Notes under the pieces: generated by a model
What the model saw: the letters and a program-made list of their open reading frames with translations, nothing else
Told to the model about the DNA's origin: nothing
Database searches by the model: none
Made by a program: the position numbers and the translations under genes
Part shown: piece after piece, positions 54,201-61,493 of the stretch
How positions within the stretch are numbered: the stretch's first letter is position 1
How the letters are laid out: every line of letters begins with the position of its first letter
Assembly: GCA_964573725.1 (NCBI GenBank)
Contig: CAZNLJ010000020.1
Span: forward strand, 1 to 64,000
Source: UBA6168 sp964573725
Lineage (GTDB): Bacteria > Bacteroidota > Bacteroidia > Chitinophagales > Saprospiraceae
Reading direction: 5' to 3'
DNA length: 64,000 bases

Positions 54201-54303
54201 TGGCTCCGGGCTGCGACCAATACAGCGACTGGGCCGTAGCCTGGGGCAGGGCGGCGAACAGCAGGGGCCATCCGCAGGAAAACAGCAAACGGAGGTACTT
54301 CAT
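51220..54303 (-). CDS. T9SS-secreted alpha/beta-hydrolase (lipase/esterase-like) with propeller
   Basis: 1,027 residues with a signal peptide (1-24). An N-terminal propeller-like region (about 25-330; SLYWSQPGASLHARDLATGA) and a beta domain precede an alpha/beta-hydrolase at about 440-640. There, PVLFVHGLWSNG gives the oxyanion loop and VCHSMGGLLARMYV the nucleophile Ser (about 529; the usual Gly before His is Cys). A Big/Ig-like region follows (about 760-940). The final 80 residues are a T9SS sorting domain (LYPNPGRADLFLDM; GLYLLVVRSGSSVRTTRFIR). The likely role is an extracellular lipase, esterase or amidase at the cell surface. Confidence 0.85.
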   Translation of the reverse strand: MKYLRLLFSCGWPLLFAALPQATAQSLYWSQPGASLHARDLATGAAQLLFETGPFDANNDIPILCFDTLHQRIYFVLHTVQADRLMAVAVAGGEPTVLSDHFAATSLVYHHGENRLYYTVSSGTVDAVGIRYLDLSTGEDGLVYNPSGLVPCYKLGLDEDDGMLYFTQGTGQERFRIRTDGTGLAPLGFLPPPIVFSTGNYVVHPLTHGFFLSESPLAGGCWMLGTDSSGAVLDTVYAAPGSLFGSDRLPDAPFVDTKAEKLYFFVYRNNVFDDLETRIFCRSDPDGGNRETLDSTTYQEASDIHRISDWVIGYVTPVPAIEQPFTVKHFSVFRSDPLRTFEADGFFAESAELCADGADVSYFDIRPTDTSGVALAAISMRIGTDPMGLQPDMSGAFSFDFRYGPTLRFRYRHPRQVESNGLSGVLTVEIFDQGSGAVYTSFELDVYRPPVLFVHGLWSNGEAAFSTMEDSLSASGLYDGGMLLAADYEATNDFGFQVNDAVVGEGIRNLKAGLLARGISVGKADLVCHSMGGLLARMYVAGENYRDDIRKLITLNAPHFGSQMANLLLDPGISCLGLCAWLELAGVGSCFNGAVNDLQVSQAAITTLGDLAMSDVYLHAVETNETVANLSGFVFALRWRVALLQLAALASLNVDEWLVDLFEDPFHDLVVSATSQRGGLSGESVSSVPAQFHMGAAANPTVIGRVRELLAAHPDSADFTRSGYDLSQNTLNYIPSELCDNYSATGTLSLESPPAGQYLSAGNPVQFEVTGNGEIARIELHIEEAGGYHTVSAEGNVLSAGYQPGALPLGPRDILVTGYDGADIPVQLVHTQIVVGTDQVPVSIYPASGRVSVGWGAEIPVRFLAVFPDFTGSLSEVDSVDYHFRSGKAGREGRNRVRGDLPGYDTLTVTYRGVESLPMLIHVYDPADFEVTPTAEIPGDDRSLLLRRLYPNPGRADLFLDMHSARPQPVRIAWYDLYGREIGTLPAELSAGENHIRIPWAEGRPAGLYLLVVRSGSSVRTTRFIRY

Positions 54304-54356
54304 CGTATCATTTTTTTGGTGGGGAGCGAGGCGGACAACCGGTGTCCGGTGTTCCC

Positions 54357-54701
54357 CTATCGGATTTTCACCCGGAAAGCGCCGTCCGTCACCGGCAAGG
54401 CGTTCCCTTGGTCATCGAGGACGATTCCGGAGAAAGTGCCTGCCGCGGAACCGCCGATCCGGAAGCCGATAGCCTCGAACCTCCCAGTGGCGGCAGCGGC
54501 GGTATAAGTCATGACCGAAGGCCCGTCATTCCGTCCGTAGACGGGCGTTCCGCAGCATTCATCCTGCAGGATATCGCAAGCGGAAGTGCCGGCGGATACG
54601 AAGGAAGGGTCGCCGGCGGGCAGGCTGTTGCCGGCGAGGGTTCGGAAAGTCATGGCCAACAGGATGGTCGTCGGGGCGACGAGAGAAAATATCCGGTTCA
54701 T
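54357..54701 (-). CDS. small secreted protein, unknown function
   Basis: 114 residues from the ATG at 54,701 (MNRIFSLVAPTTILLAMTFR, signal peptide). The mature part contains a four-Cys segment (SACDILQDECCGTPVYGRND) and a C-terminal beta region with AIGFRIGGSAAGTFSGIVLD, ending FRVKIR. No family recognised. It lies 53 bp upstream of the lipase gene in the same direction, so it is probably the first gene of that unit. A cysteine-stabilised extracellular role is plausible. Confidence 0.65.
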   Translation of the reverse strand: MNRIFSLVAPTTILLAMTFRTLAGNSLPAGDPSFVSAGTSACDILQDECCGTPVYGRNDGPSVMTYTAAAATGRFEAIGFRIGGSAAGTFSGIVLDDQGNALPVTDGAFRVKIR

Positions 54702-54825
54702 AGGCTGTTTTTTGACCGGTGAAAAGGAGGGGCGACGGGGCGGACAAGCGATTGCCACCCGGACCGCCGCCACGAGGCGGCCGCCGGTCGCAGGCCGGTT
54801 CAGGAGCGGCCCGGTCGCCGGGGAA

Positions 54826-55578
54826 TCACCGGACGGCGGGCTTCGTCCGGAAGACCTCGAAGATGTTGAACAGTTTCTTGTATTCCGCCGCGCTCAGCTG
54901 GATTTTCCGGTCCCGGACCAGGATATAGTTCCCTTCCAGGAAAGCGCTGAAGTGGCGAAGGTTGACAATATGATTGCGCCCCACCTTGACAAAATCATCG
55001 GCGTCGACCTGTTGTTGGAAGACCGTCAGGGTCGAGGCAAAGGAATATTCGGCGTCCTCGGTAAAGATCCGGATGGCTCCGCCGACCGAATGGACGTACA
55101 GGATATCCAGGATGCTGACCCTGTGAAAGACATTTTTCTTTTTCAACAGGATGTAGCCCTCCTGGGCCGCAGACCTGTGCGGGAAGCCGCCGGGAACCGT
55201 GCCGCTGCGTTCCACCAGGTTGGCGATGGCCGTTTCGATGGAATACAGGAGGATACGTTCGTTGAAAGTCTTGGACAGGTAGCCGTGGGGGCGCGTGCCC
55301 AGGGCCCTTTCGATGATCAGTTCGTCGTCACTGGCCGTCATGAAGATGATCGGAATCTGCCGTTTATTGTTGAGATAACGGGCCACCTTGATACCCGCTT
55401 CCCTGTCCGCGGGTGTCATGATGTCGAGGATTGCGAAATCCGGGTCGGCTTCATCGATGGTCCGCAAGGCATGTTGCAGGTGGTGGGACAGGAAGATATC
55501 CTTGTAACCCAGCAGCAGGAGGTGCTGTTTCAAGGCCGTGGCGATGGCGTATTCGTCCTCGAAAATGAAAATCTTCAT
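54826..55578 (-). CDS. LytTR-family response regulator
   Basis: 250 residues from the ATG at 55,578 (MKIFIFEDEYAIATALKQHL). The receiver domain has the acidic pair E7/D8, phospho-acceptor D52 (FAILDIMTP), the Thr in IIFMTAS and the Lys in GYLSKTF. The DNA-binding LytTR domain spans about 145-245 (VFHRVSILDILYVHSVGGAI; FVKVGRNHIVNLRHFSAFLE). Its partner kinase lies 7 bp upstream in the same operon. It probably controls target genes by binding direct repeats in their promoters; targets are unknown. Confidence 0.93.
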   Translation of the reverse strand: MKIFIFEDEYAIATALKQHLLLLGYKDIFLSHHLQHALRTIDEADPDFAILDIMTPADREAGIKVARYLNNKRQIPIIFMTASDDELIIERALGTRPHGYLSKTFNERILLYSIETAIANLVERSGTVPGGFPHRSAAQEGYILLKKKNVFHRVSILDILYVHSVGGAIRIFTEDAEYSFASTLTVFQQQVDADDFVKVGRNHIVNLRHFSAFLEGNYILVRDRKIQLSAAEYKKLFNIFEVFRTKPAVR

Positions 55579-55585
55579 GGCACGG

Positions 55586-57697
55586 TCATTTAGCGCTGGC
55601 CTGGAGTGGTACACTGACCCGGAAGACCACTTGCCCGGACTCGTTTTGAAAGTGGAAAGGCCAGCCCAGGCTTTCGCAGATCCCTTTGACCCATTTCAGG
55701 CCGAAGGAATCCAAGGCATCGATCAGGAAGCCTTCGGGCAATGCGGGACCGTTGTTGGAAACCTGCAGCAGGAGTTCCTTTTCCCGGATATCCGCCTCGA
55801 CCCGGATAACCGGTGAAGGATTGTTGGTACCGGTGTATTTGAAAGCGTTTGTCAGCACTTCGTTCAACAGTTTTCCGATTTCGATGGCCAGGTTGGTTTC
55901 GATCTGGTGTTCACGTCCGCGGACAACCTGATGGACCCGGATCTGACCATCGGAATGGTCGTTGAGGATGACCAGTTCCGAGAGCAGCTTCTCCAGGAAC
56001 CGTTTGAGGCCGGTGTGGAGCGCGTTGCCGTCCCGATAGAACTGGGCGTGTATTTTCTCGGTGATGATGACGTTGTTCTGGATGAACCGGATTACCGACC
56101 TGGATTCCGCGTCCTTGACCTGTTCGCCCTTGATAGCGATAAGGCTGGCGATGGTTGCGAGGTTGTTGCGGATGCGGTGGTGCATCTCGGCGCTCATCTT
56201 GAGGACATCCTCCTTGCGTTGGCGCTGCAGGGCGGCGGTACGGGACCCTTGGTAGGCCAGGGCGGCGAGCAGGACCAAGCCGGCGAGGAGCCCCAGGGAC
56301 AATCGATTCCTGTTGCGGAGTTGCTCCGCGTTCCGGCGAATCTTCAATTCCCGGATTTCCTTTTCATAGGACAGCAGCCGGGCTTGGGCGCGCTGATGAT
56401 GAGCCGCCATGGAATCCTGTATGGCCAGTGCCTCCTGCAGGTAGCGGTTGCTGTGTTTGAAATCGCCCGCCTGGTCGTAGATATCGGCGACCTTGCGGAG
56501 GGTGCCGGCCTCCAGGGGGTTTTGGCCGTTCTTATCGAGCGCCTCCTGCAGCATGGCGGTGGCGGTGGCCGTCCGTCCTTGCCGGGCCATCCGCGCGGCC
56601 AGGTTGACCAGGGGCTTCACCTCAAGGGCGGCTTGGCCGAAAGCCCGTGCCGAATCGAGGGCCAGCCGGTAATACGTTTCGGCCCGATCGGGATCCTGCC
56701 CTTGGTTCTCATACAATTCCCCTACGTTGTTGAACAACTGGGCTTTCAGGACGGGTGCGGCATAGACCAGGGCGGAATCGAAGGCGGCGAGCGCCTTCTC
56801 CACCTCACCCTGCCGCTGGTAGCTGAGCTGCAGCCGCCCGTAGGTGGTGCCGATGAGGTCGCTTTTTCCGACCGCATATGCTTTTTCAAGGGCGGCGGTC
56901 AGGTAGGCTTCGGCACTGGCATATTGTCCCAACAGCTGGTAGATATCCCCGATGCTGCTCGCCGATTGGACGGCCGCCACCCTCGCACCGATGCTGTCGG
57001 CGAATGCATAGCCCCGCAGGGCATAGGACAAGGCCCTCGTGAAATCGTACCTTCCCTTGTACAGGGTACTGACGTTGCCCAGGTCCTCCGCATAATAGGC
57101 CCATTGGCCGGTCAGCGAATCCAGGATCATCGCCTGCACCGCAAAATCGACCGCCTCCTGGAGCCGGCCCTGTTTTTCACAGATGAGCGCCAGGTTCACA
57201 TAGGATGCGGCAATGGCGGCGGTATCCTTCCTCTCCTCGTCGATGGCCAGGGAAGCCTTCATCAGGACGATGGCCGTGTCGATTTCCCCTAAAAAGTAAA
57301 ACATCAACCCGAGGTCGTTCGTCACCGCCGATAATTTCCGCAGGTCGGCCAGGGAGTCGAACAATAGCCTGGCCCGATCATACGGGGCGATGGCCGCCTG
57401 ATATGCCCCTTCGTAATAAGACACATTGCCCAAGGCGCGATACCCCGCCGCCGTACCGGCGGCATAATCGGCATGACGGGATTCGTCGATGGCTGCGTAC
57501 GCCCGATCTGCCGCCGTCCCACTGTCCACCCCCTTGTACTCGTCGGATAACCGGACGAGCAGGTCCACCCGCTCCCGGCTATCCCGGCTGTTTCGAAGGA
57601 CGGCCTCCAAGCTGTCGATAAGCCTGGTCTGGGCTGGTGCGACGTGGGTCAGCAGGAATACGGTGTAAAGGAACGGTGGCAGGACCTGGCGGTTCAT
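55586..57697 (-). CDS. TPR sensor histidine kinase (HisKA_2 type)
   Basis: 703 residues from the ATG at 57,697 (MNRQVLPPFLYTVFLLTHVA; an ATG 7 codons earlier is possible). After a signal peptide come TPR repeats (about 60-420; AIDTAIVLMKASLAIDEERK, AEAYLTAALEKAYAVGKSDL). One membrane helix follows near 465 (LSLGLLAGLVLLAALAYQGS). The phospho-acceptor His is in EMHHRIRNNLATIASLIAIK (about 505). A HATPase domain is at the end (LLNEVLTNAFKYTG; SFGLKWVKGICESLGWPFHF). Typical Bacteroidota inner-membrane sensor with periplasmic TPRs. It phosphorylates the LytTR regulator encoded 7 bp downstream. Confidence 0.92.
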   Translation of the reverse strand: MNRQVLPPFLYTVFLLTHVAPAQTRLIDSLEAVLRNSRDSRERVDLLVRLSDEYKGVDSGTAADRAYAAIDESRHADYAAGTAAGYRALGNVSYYEGAYQAAIAPYDRARLLFDSLADLRKLSAVTNDLGLMFYFLGEIDTAIVLMKASLAIDEERKDTAAIAASYVNLALICEKQGRLQEAVDFAVQAMILDSLTGQWAYYAEDLGNVSTLYKGRYDFTRALSYALRGYAFADSIGARVAAVQSASSIGDIYQLLGQYASAEAYLTAALEKAYAVGKSDLIGTTYGRLQLSYQRQGEVEKALAAFDSALVYAAPVLKAQLFNNVGELYENQGQDPDRAETYYRLALDSARAFGQAALEVKPLVNLAARMARQGRTATATAMLQEALDKNGQNPLEAGTLRKVADIYDQAGDFKHSNRYLQEALAIQDSMAAHHQRAQARLLSYEKEIRELKIRRNAEQLRNRNRLSLGLLAGLVLLAALAYQGSRTAALQRQRKEDVLKMSAEMHHRIRNNLATIASLIAIKGEQVKDAESRSVIRFIQNNVIITEKIHAQFYRDGNALHTGLKRFLEKLLSELVILNDHSDGQIRVHQVVRGREHQIETNLAIEIGKLLNEVLTNAFKYTGTNNPSPVIRVEADIREKELLLQVSNNGPALPEGFLIDALDSFGLKWVKGICESLGWPFHFQNESGQVVFRVSVPLQASAK

Positions 57698-57913
57698 CTT
57701 GGGTAATTGTGGGTTCAAAGGAAGGGACCTCCACGCGGAAGCACAACCTCTTTCCGGGGAGTGCCGTATTTCATCCTACAAGTTACGATTTTTTTCCGAC
57801 AGGCCCCGGCGTCCTTTCCTCCGAATCTACCATCCCCTTCCAATCGGCCGATTCGGACGGCTTCCATGCCGGGCAATCAGTTGCACCGTACCGACCGCCT
57901 GGTCCTACCCACG

Positions 57914-58145
57914 ACATCCACGAATTCGCCAAATCGTCTAATTCGTAGACCCCTCCCTGCGAAGCAGGGCAAGTCAATAAGATCCACGAATTCGCCAAAT
58001 CGTCTAATTCGTAGACCCCTCCCTGCGAAGCAGGGCAAGTCAATAAAATCCACGAATTCGCCAAATCGTCTAATTCGTAGACCCCTCCCTGCGAAGCAGG
58101 GAAAAAATAAAATCCACGAATTCTCCGAATCGTCTAATTCGTAGC
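57914..58145. repeat. two-hairpin intergenic repeat, locus 5 (four copies)
   Basis: Copies start at 57,917, 57,983, 58,049 and 58,113 (periods 66, 66 and 64; the last is cut at 58,144). Unit: TCCACGAATTCGCCAAATCG, TCTAATTCGTAGACCCCTCC, CTGCGAAGCAGGG, then GCAAGTCAATAAG or AAAAAATAAAA. ACGAATT pairs with AATTCGT (7 bp), and TCCCTGC pairs with GCAGGGA around a GAA loop. It is the best-conserved locus. The last copy supplies the stop codon of the TonB receptor gene. Confidence 0.95.
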
Positions 58146-60560
58146 CCCGAACGCGCATTGCAGCGCCATCACCAGTTGGCGGCCGGCCGCCGCGATACCG
58201 GAGCTATAGGTACGGTACCGCCGGTCCGTCAGGTTTTCCAGGCCGGCCGTCAGCGTCCAGTCCTGTGCCACCCGGGTACTCGCCTTGAAATTGAGCGTAT
58301 ACCAGGCCGGCGACCAGGGCCGGCCTTCCGCATCCAGCGCATAGATCTCCGGCTTGCCCCGTTCCTCCTGGGCGAGTTGGGCGTAGCGGCGGGCACCGCT
58401 GTACGCGACATACCATTGGAAGCGCAGCGGGCCCCGGGAATAGCCCAGGCGGGTCGTCCCGAAGAGCGGCGGAGCATGGCGGGAGGGGCTGCGGGTACCG
58501 TCGTCCAGTTCCTCCTCGCCCTGTTGGATATTGAGGTCCGAGGAGAAGGAAATCCCGTTGTCCCAGGCGGCGGTGATGCCGACCTGGACGCCGAAGACTT
58601 CCGCATGGGCGGCATTCACGACAGCCTGGACCCGGCTCATGACCCCGTCATAGAGCAGGCTGTCGCGGCCGTCGAGGGAGAAATTGCGGCGGACCATGGC
58701 GTTGCGGAGGCGGGTATAATAGCCGGCCAGGTCGACCTGGACCGGCGGGGCCGGCCGCCAGGCCATGCCGAGCTCCGCCTGCCAGGCATATTCCGCCTGC
58801 AGGGAAGGATTCGGCACCGTGACGGCACCGGGTTCGGAGTCGAACACCTTGCCCATATCGTCCACGTTCGGTGCCCGGAAGGCGGTGGCCACCTGGCCGC
58901 GGAACAACCAGCGGTCCGAAGGGCGGAATGTGAGGCCCGTGCTGCCCGTCAGGGAGCCATTGTCCAAGGAAGCCGAGGTGAACGGGAAAGGGTAGAACCG
59001 GGTATCGAAGCGCGCATCGAGGGTATTGTGGCTGTACCGGAGGCCTGCCTGTCCGTGCCAGGGTCCGGCGGGGGCGTAGTGGTACGACAGGTAGGCCCCC
59101 AGGGAGGCCCAGTCGGCCTGCGGGTAGCGGGCCGGACCGGGTTGGGACGCACCGCTGAGGATGTCCTCGTCCGTACCGGTGGAGACGACCCGGTCCAGGA
59201 CCGCTTCCAGCCCGTACAGCAGCTGGTGGCGGCCATGCCAAGCCTTGCGGAAATCCGCATTGGCGGACCAGGCCAGGACCTGTTCTTCCCGGATTTCCCG
59301 GATGGCGGCACCGATGTTGCGGCTGATGCGGCTCTCCCCGAAGGACTGGCGGGCCAGTCGGACCGTCGCCTCGTCATACCAGGCGTTCGGGGCCTGGTGT
59401 CGGACGGACAGCAGCGTCATCCCCCAGGATTGCGGGCCGTAGCGCCACTCCCCGTACCGGGGCTGTCCGTTGCGGTACCGGATATGGCGGTCGTACCGGT
59501 CGTAATCGGAGGTCTCCGAATGGTGGAGGGCCAGCTGCACATCCCAATCGGGGTGGGGTTGGTACCGCAGCTTCTGCATGATATTGAGCTGGCTGTATCC
59601 GGAGGGGCGCTGGACCAGCGGATCCGGATTGGCGACGGTCAGGTCCTGGCCGTCGATGCGGGAGACATAGAAAGGACGCAGGTATTCATCCGGCCCATGC
59701 CGCCCCATGCGCAGGTCGTCGAAGTCGAAGGCGCTCACGCTCGTGAGCAGCGCCCATTTCCGCCAGCCGGCCTGCACATCGAAATGGGCCGTCTGTTCGC
59801 GGTTGGCCGTGGCCGTCCGCCAGGCGGCATGGCCACGGACCAGGACGGGCTTCGTCGGCCCGGCCAGGGCGGGGGTCAGGGTCTCGAACCGCATGACCCC
59901 GCCGATGGCATCGGAGCCGTACATGACGGAGCCCGGGCCGAAGAGCACTTCCGTCCGTTCCAAGGAGAAGGGATCCAGGGAGATGACCTGTTGCAGGTTG
60001 CCGCTCCGGAAGATGGCGGTGTTCATGCGGACCCCGTCGACGGCATACAGCAGCCGGTTGGAGGAAAACCCGCGGACCATGGGGCTTCCGCCGCCTTGCT
60101 GGCTTTTCTGGATGAACACCTTGCCGGAAATGCCCAGCAGGTCGGCGGCGGTCTGGGGTTGCTGCAGTCGGATATCCGCCGAACGGATCCGGGTGACGGC
60201 TGCCGGGACTTCGGCCGCGGGTTGCTCCCATCGGGAAGCGGATACCACGACCTGTCCGAGGGGCAGGACGTCCGGCCGCAGGAACCAGGTGAAACCGGCG
60301 GCCTGCAGCTGGTCGTAGGGTACCGTGTCGGTCCGGTAGCCCAACATGCGGATGAGCAGGGTGTCGGCCGGTGTCAGGGCCGAACCGTCGACCTTGCCGC
60401 CGTTATCCGTCACCAGCATCAGGCGGTCCGCCGATTGCTGCAGGGTGACGCCCGGCAGCGGGGCGCCCGTCTCCTGGTCCGATATGGTGATGGTCTGTGC
60501 CGTCGCCCGATCCGGGAATAGGAACGGGAGAAAAAGCACCAGGAATATTGTCTTGTTCAT
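58134..60560 (-). CDS. TonB-dependent receptor, haem/haemoprotein type
   Basis: 808 residues with a signal peptide (1-21), a carboxypeptidase-regulatory-like domain (about 22-90), and a plug starting VVVSASRWEQPAAEVPAAVT. The run SPMVRGFSSNRLLYAVDGVR followed by NTAIFRSGNLQQVISLDPFS is characteristic of haem receptors. FRAPNVDD (about 560) and NPSL (about 584) correspond to the FRAP/NPNL pair seen in haem-type receptors. The barrel ends GRQLVMALQCAFGATN. It should import haem or a related compound by TonB. The final codons and stop (GCT ACG AAT TAG) lie inside an intergenic repeat. The gene upstream encodes a small protein often found beside such receptors. Confidence 0.85.
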   Translation of the reverse strand: MNKTIFLVLFLPFLFPDRATAQTITISDQETGAPLPGVTLQQSADRLMLVTDNGGKVDGSALTPADTLLIRMLGYRTDTVPYDQLQAAGFTWFLRPDVLPLGQVVVSASRWEQPAAEVPAAVTRIRSADIRLQQPQTAADLLGISGKVFIQKSQQGGGSPMVRGFSSNRLLYAVDGVRMNTAIFRSGNLQQVISLDPFSLERTEVLFGPGSVMYGSDAIGGVMRFETLTPALAGPTKPVLVRGHAAWRTATANREQTAHFDVQAGWRKWALLTSVSAFDFDDLRMGRHGPDEYLRPFYVSRIDGQDLTVANPDPLVQRPSGYSQLNIMQKLRYQPHPDWDVQLALHHSETSDYDRYDRHIRYRNGQPRYGEWRYGPQSWGMTLLSVRHQAPNAWYDEATVRLARQSFGESRISRNIGAAIREIREEQVLAWSANADFRKAWHGRHQLLYGLEAVLDRVVSTGTDEDILSGASQPGPARYPQADWASLGAYLSYHYAPAGPWHGQAGLRYSHNTLDARFDTRFYPFPFTSASLDNGSLTGSTGLTFRPSDRWLFRGQVATAFRAPNVDDMGKVFDSEPGAVTVPNPSLQAEYAWQAELGMAWRPAPPVQVDLAGYYTRLRNAMVRRNFSLDGRDSLLYDGVMSRVQAVVNAAHAEVFGVQVGITAAWDNGISFSSDLNIQQGEEELDDGTRSPSRHAPPLFGTTRLGYSRGPLRFQWYVAYSGARRYAQLAQEERGKPEIYALDAEGRPWSPAWYTLNFKASTRVAQDWTLTAGLENLTDRRYRTYSSGIAAAGRQLVMALQCAFGATN

Positions 60561-60881
60561 GTCTCGATCGGATGGTTATGTCGGCAAGGCCCGGCGGCGG
60601 CACGCAGGACGAAGCCCCCCGCGTTCCGGCCGGACGGGTTGGAGCCGGAGCCCGCTCCGGGAAACGGACCGGCCGGAAGCTTGCCGCCACAGGATCGGGC
60701 GCGGATACCCGCATCCATGGGCGGTCCGTCCGCCGGGGCGGCGTGCCATCGCCGGGAAGCCTTGCGGGCCGCATCTCCGGACAACGGCGGCGCGGCGCAG
60801 GAAGGGGACGGCCGAAAGCGGCCGGCACCTGCGGGGCGGCGCCGTCGATCCAGGGACGGGCATGGGTTGATGCCGGGAAAA
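60561..60881. other. 321-bp GC-rich gap, no gene seen
   Basis: Open frames run through on both strands because of very high GC content, but none has recognisable protein features. It contains the promoter-side sequence of the TonB receptor gene and the 3' flank of the small upstream gene. No clear hairpin terminator was found. Confidence 0.5.
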
Positions 60882-61433
60882 TCAGGAAGGAAAGCGGACA
60901 GGCAAGCGGCGCGGCGGCGGAACGGCAGGCGGTCGGAAGGCCGCTCCGGCCAGGAGACGACAGGAGAAGCGGGCGGTCCCGGGAGGCACGGACAAATCCG
61001 CCGCCGGCCAGGAAAGCGGCGGACAGAATAAGGACCACCGGAAATCGAGCCACCGCTGTTGGTGTGCCCGTTGCAGGGGGTCTTTCCCCAGGGCGCGTGA
61101 CAAGAGGTCGTGGAGCTGTCGGTTCAAGGCGGTCTCCGCATGGTCCCACCAACACCAGAAAGTCATGGAATCCGCCGATTCGGCCCGATACACCACATCG
61201 TAGAACTGCCCCCGGTAGGAAAATTCACCGGGGTGTTCCCATTCGGGCAAGGTGGCGGCCTGGTCTTTCCGGAAGGAGAGGCGGACCAGGTCTTCCCGGT
61301 CCAGGAGACCGACCAGTTGCCGCTTGATGGAACGGCGGACCTGGTCCCGCTGGCTGTGGAAGGCGAGCCAGGTGGCGATCGGCGGCAAGGCGACCAATGC
61401 GACCAGGAGAAGGACCGGAAACTGGGTTTTCAA
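60882..61433 (-). CDS. small membrane-anchored protein next to the haem-type receptor
   Basis: 183 residues. An N-terminal hydrophobic helix (FPVLLLVALVALPPIATWLA) is followed by RSIKRQLVGLLDREDLVRL, a short beta region GEFSYRGQFYDVVYRA, and the motif FWCWWDHAETALNRQLHDLL. I associate that CWWDHEET-like motif with small proteins beside haem receptors in Bacteroidota. It is probably a periplasmic or inner-membrane partner of the receptor; function unknown. After about residue 130 the sequence turns into a low-complexity Pro/Arg/Ala-rich tail that may not be native; a frameshift or late stop loss is possible. Confidence 0.7.
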   Translation of the reverse strand: MKTQFPVLLLVALVALPPIATWLAFHSQRDQVRRSIKRQLVGLLDREDLVRLSFRKDQAATLPEWEHPGEFSYRGQFYDVVYRAESADSMTFWCWWDHAETALNRQLHDLLSRALGKDPLQRAHQQRWLDFRWSLFCPPLSWPAADLSVPPGTARFSCRLLAGAAFRPPAVPPPRRLPVRFPS

Positions 61434-61493
61434 GACACCACGAGATTGTCCGGTAAAAATAAGTTTTTCCTGTGGGAATCAACGTCCCGCCGC

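Noticed and set aside
57914..58145. CRISPR array at the four-copy repeat
   Set aside because: The units are nearly identical along their whole 64-66 bp, leaving no unique spacers of 30-40 bp, and no cas genes are nearby. It is a tandem repeat, also found as single copies elsewhere.
57877..58158. Short proteins encoded by the tandem repeats (repeated RIRRFGEF-like text)
   Set aside because: The frames stay open only because the unit length is a multiple of three in the first copies. They lack starts and cross into the neighbouring gene.
58158..60521. A 787-codon plus-strand frame opposite the haem-type receptor
   Set aside because: Antisense shadow of a TonB receptor with recognisable plug and barrel motifs.
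60497..61327. A 276-codon plus-strand frame in the GC-rich gap
   Set aside because: Arg/Gly/Ala-rich low-complexity text that crosses the receptor promoter region and the opposite-strand small gene; no family features.
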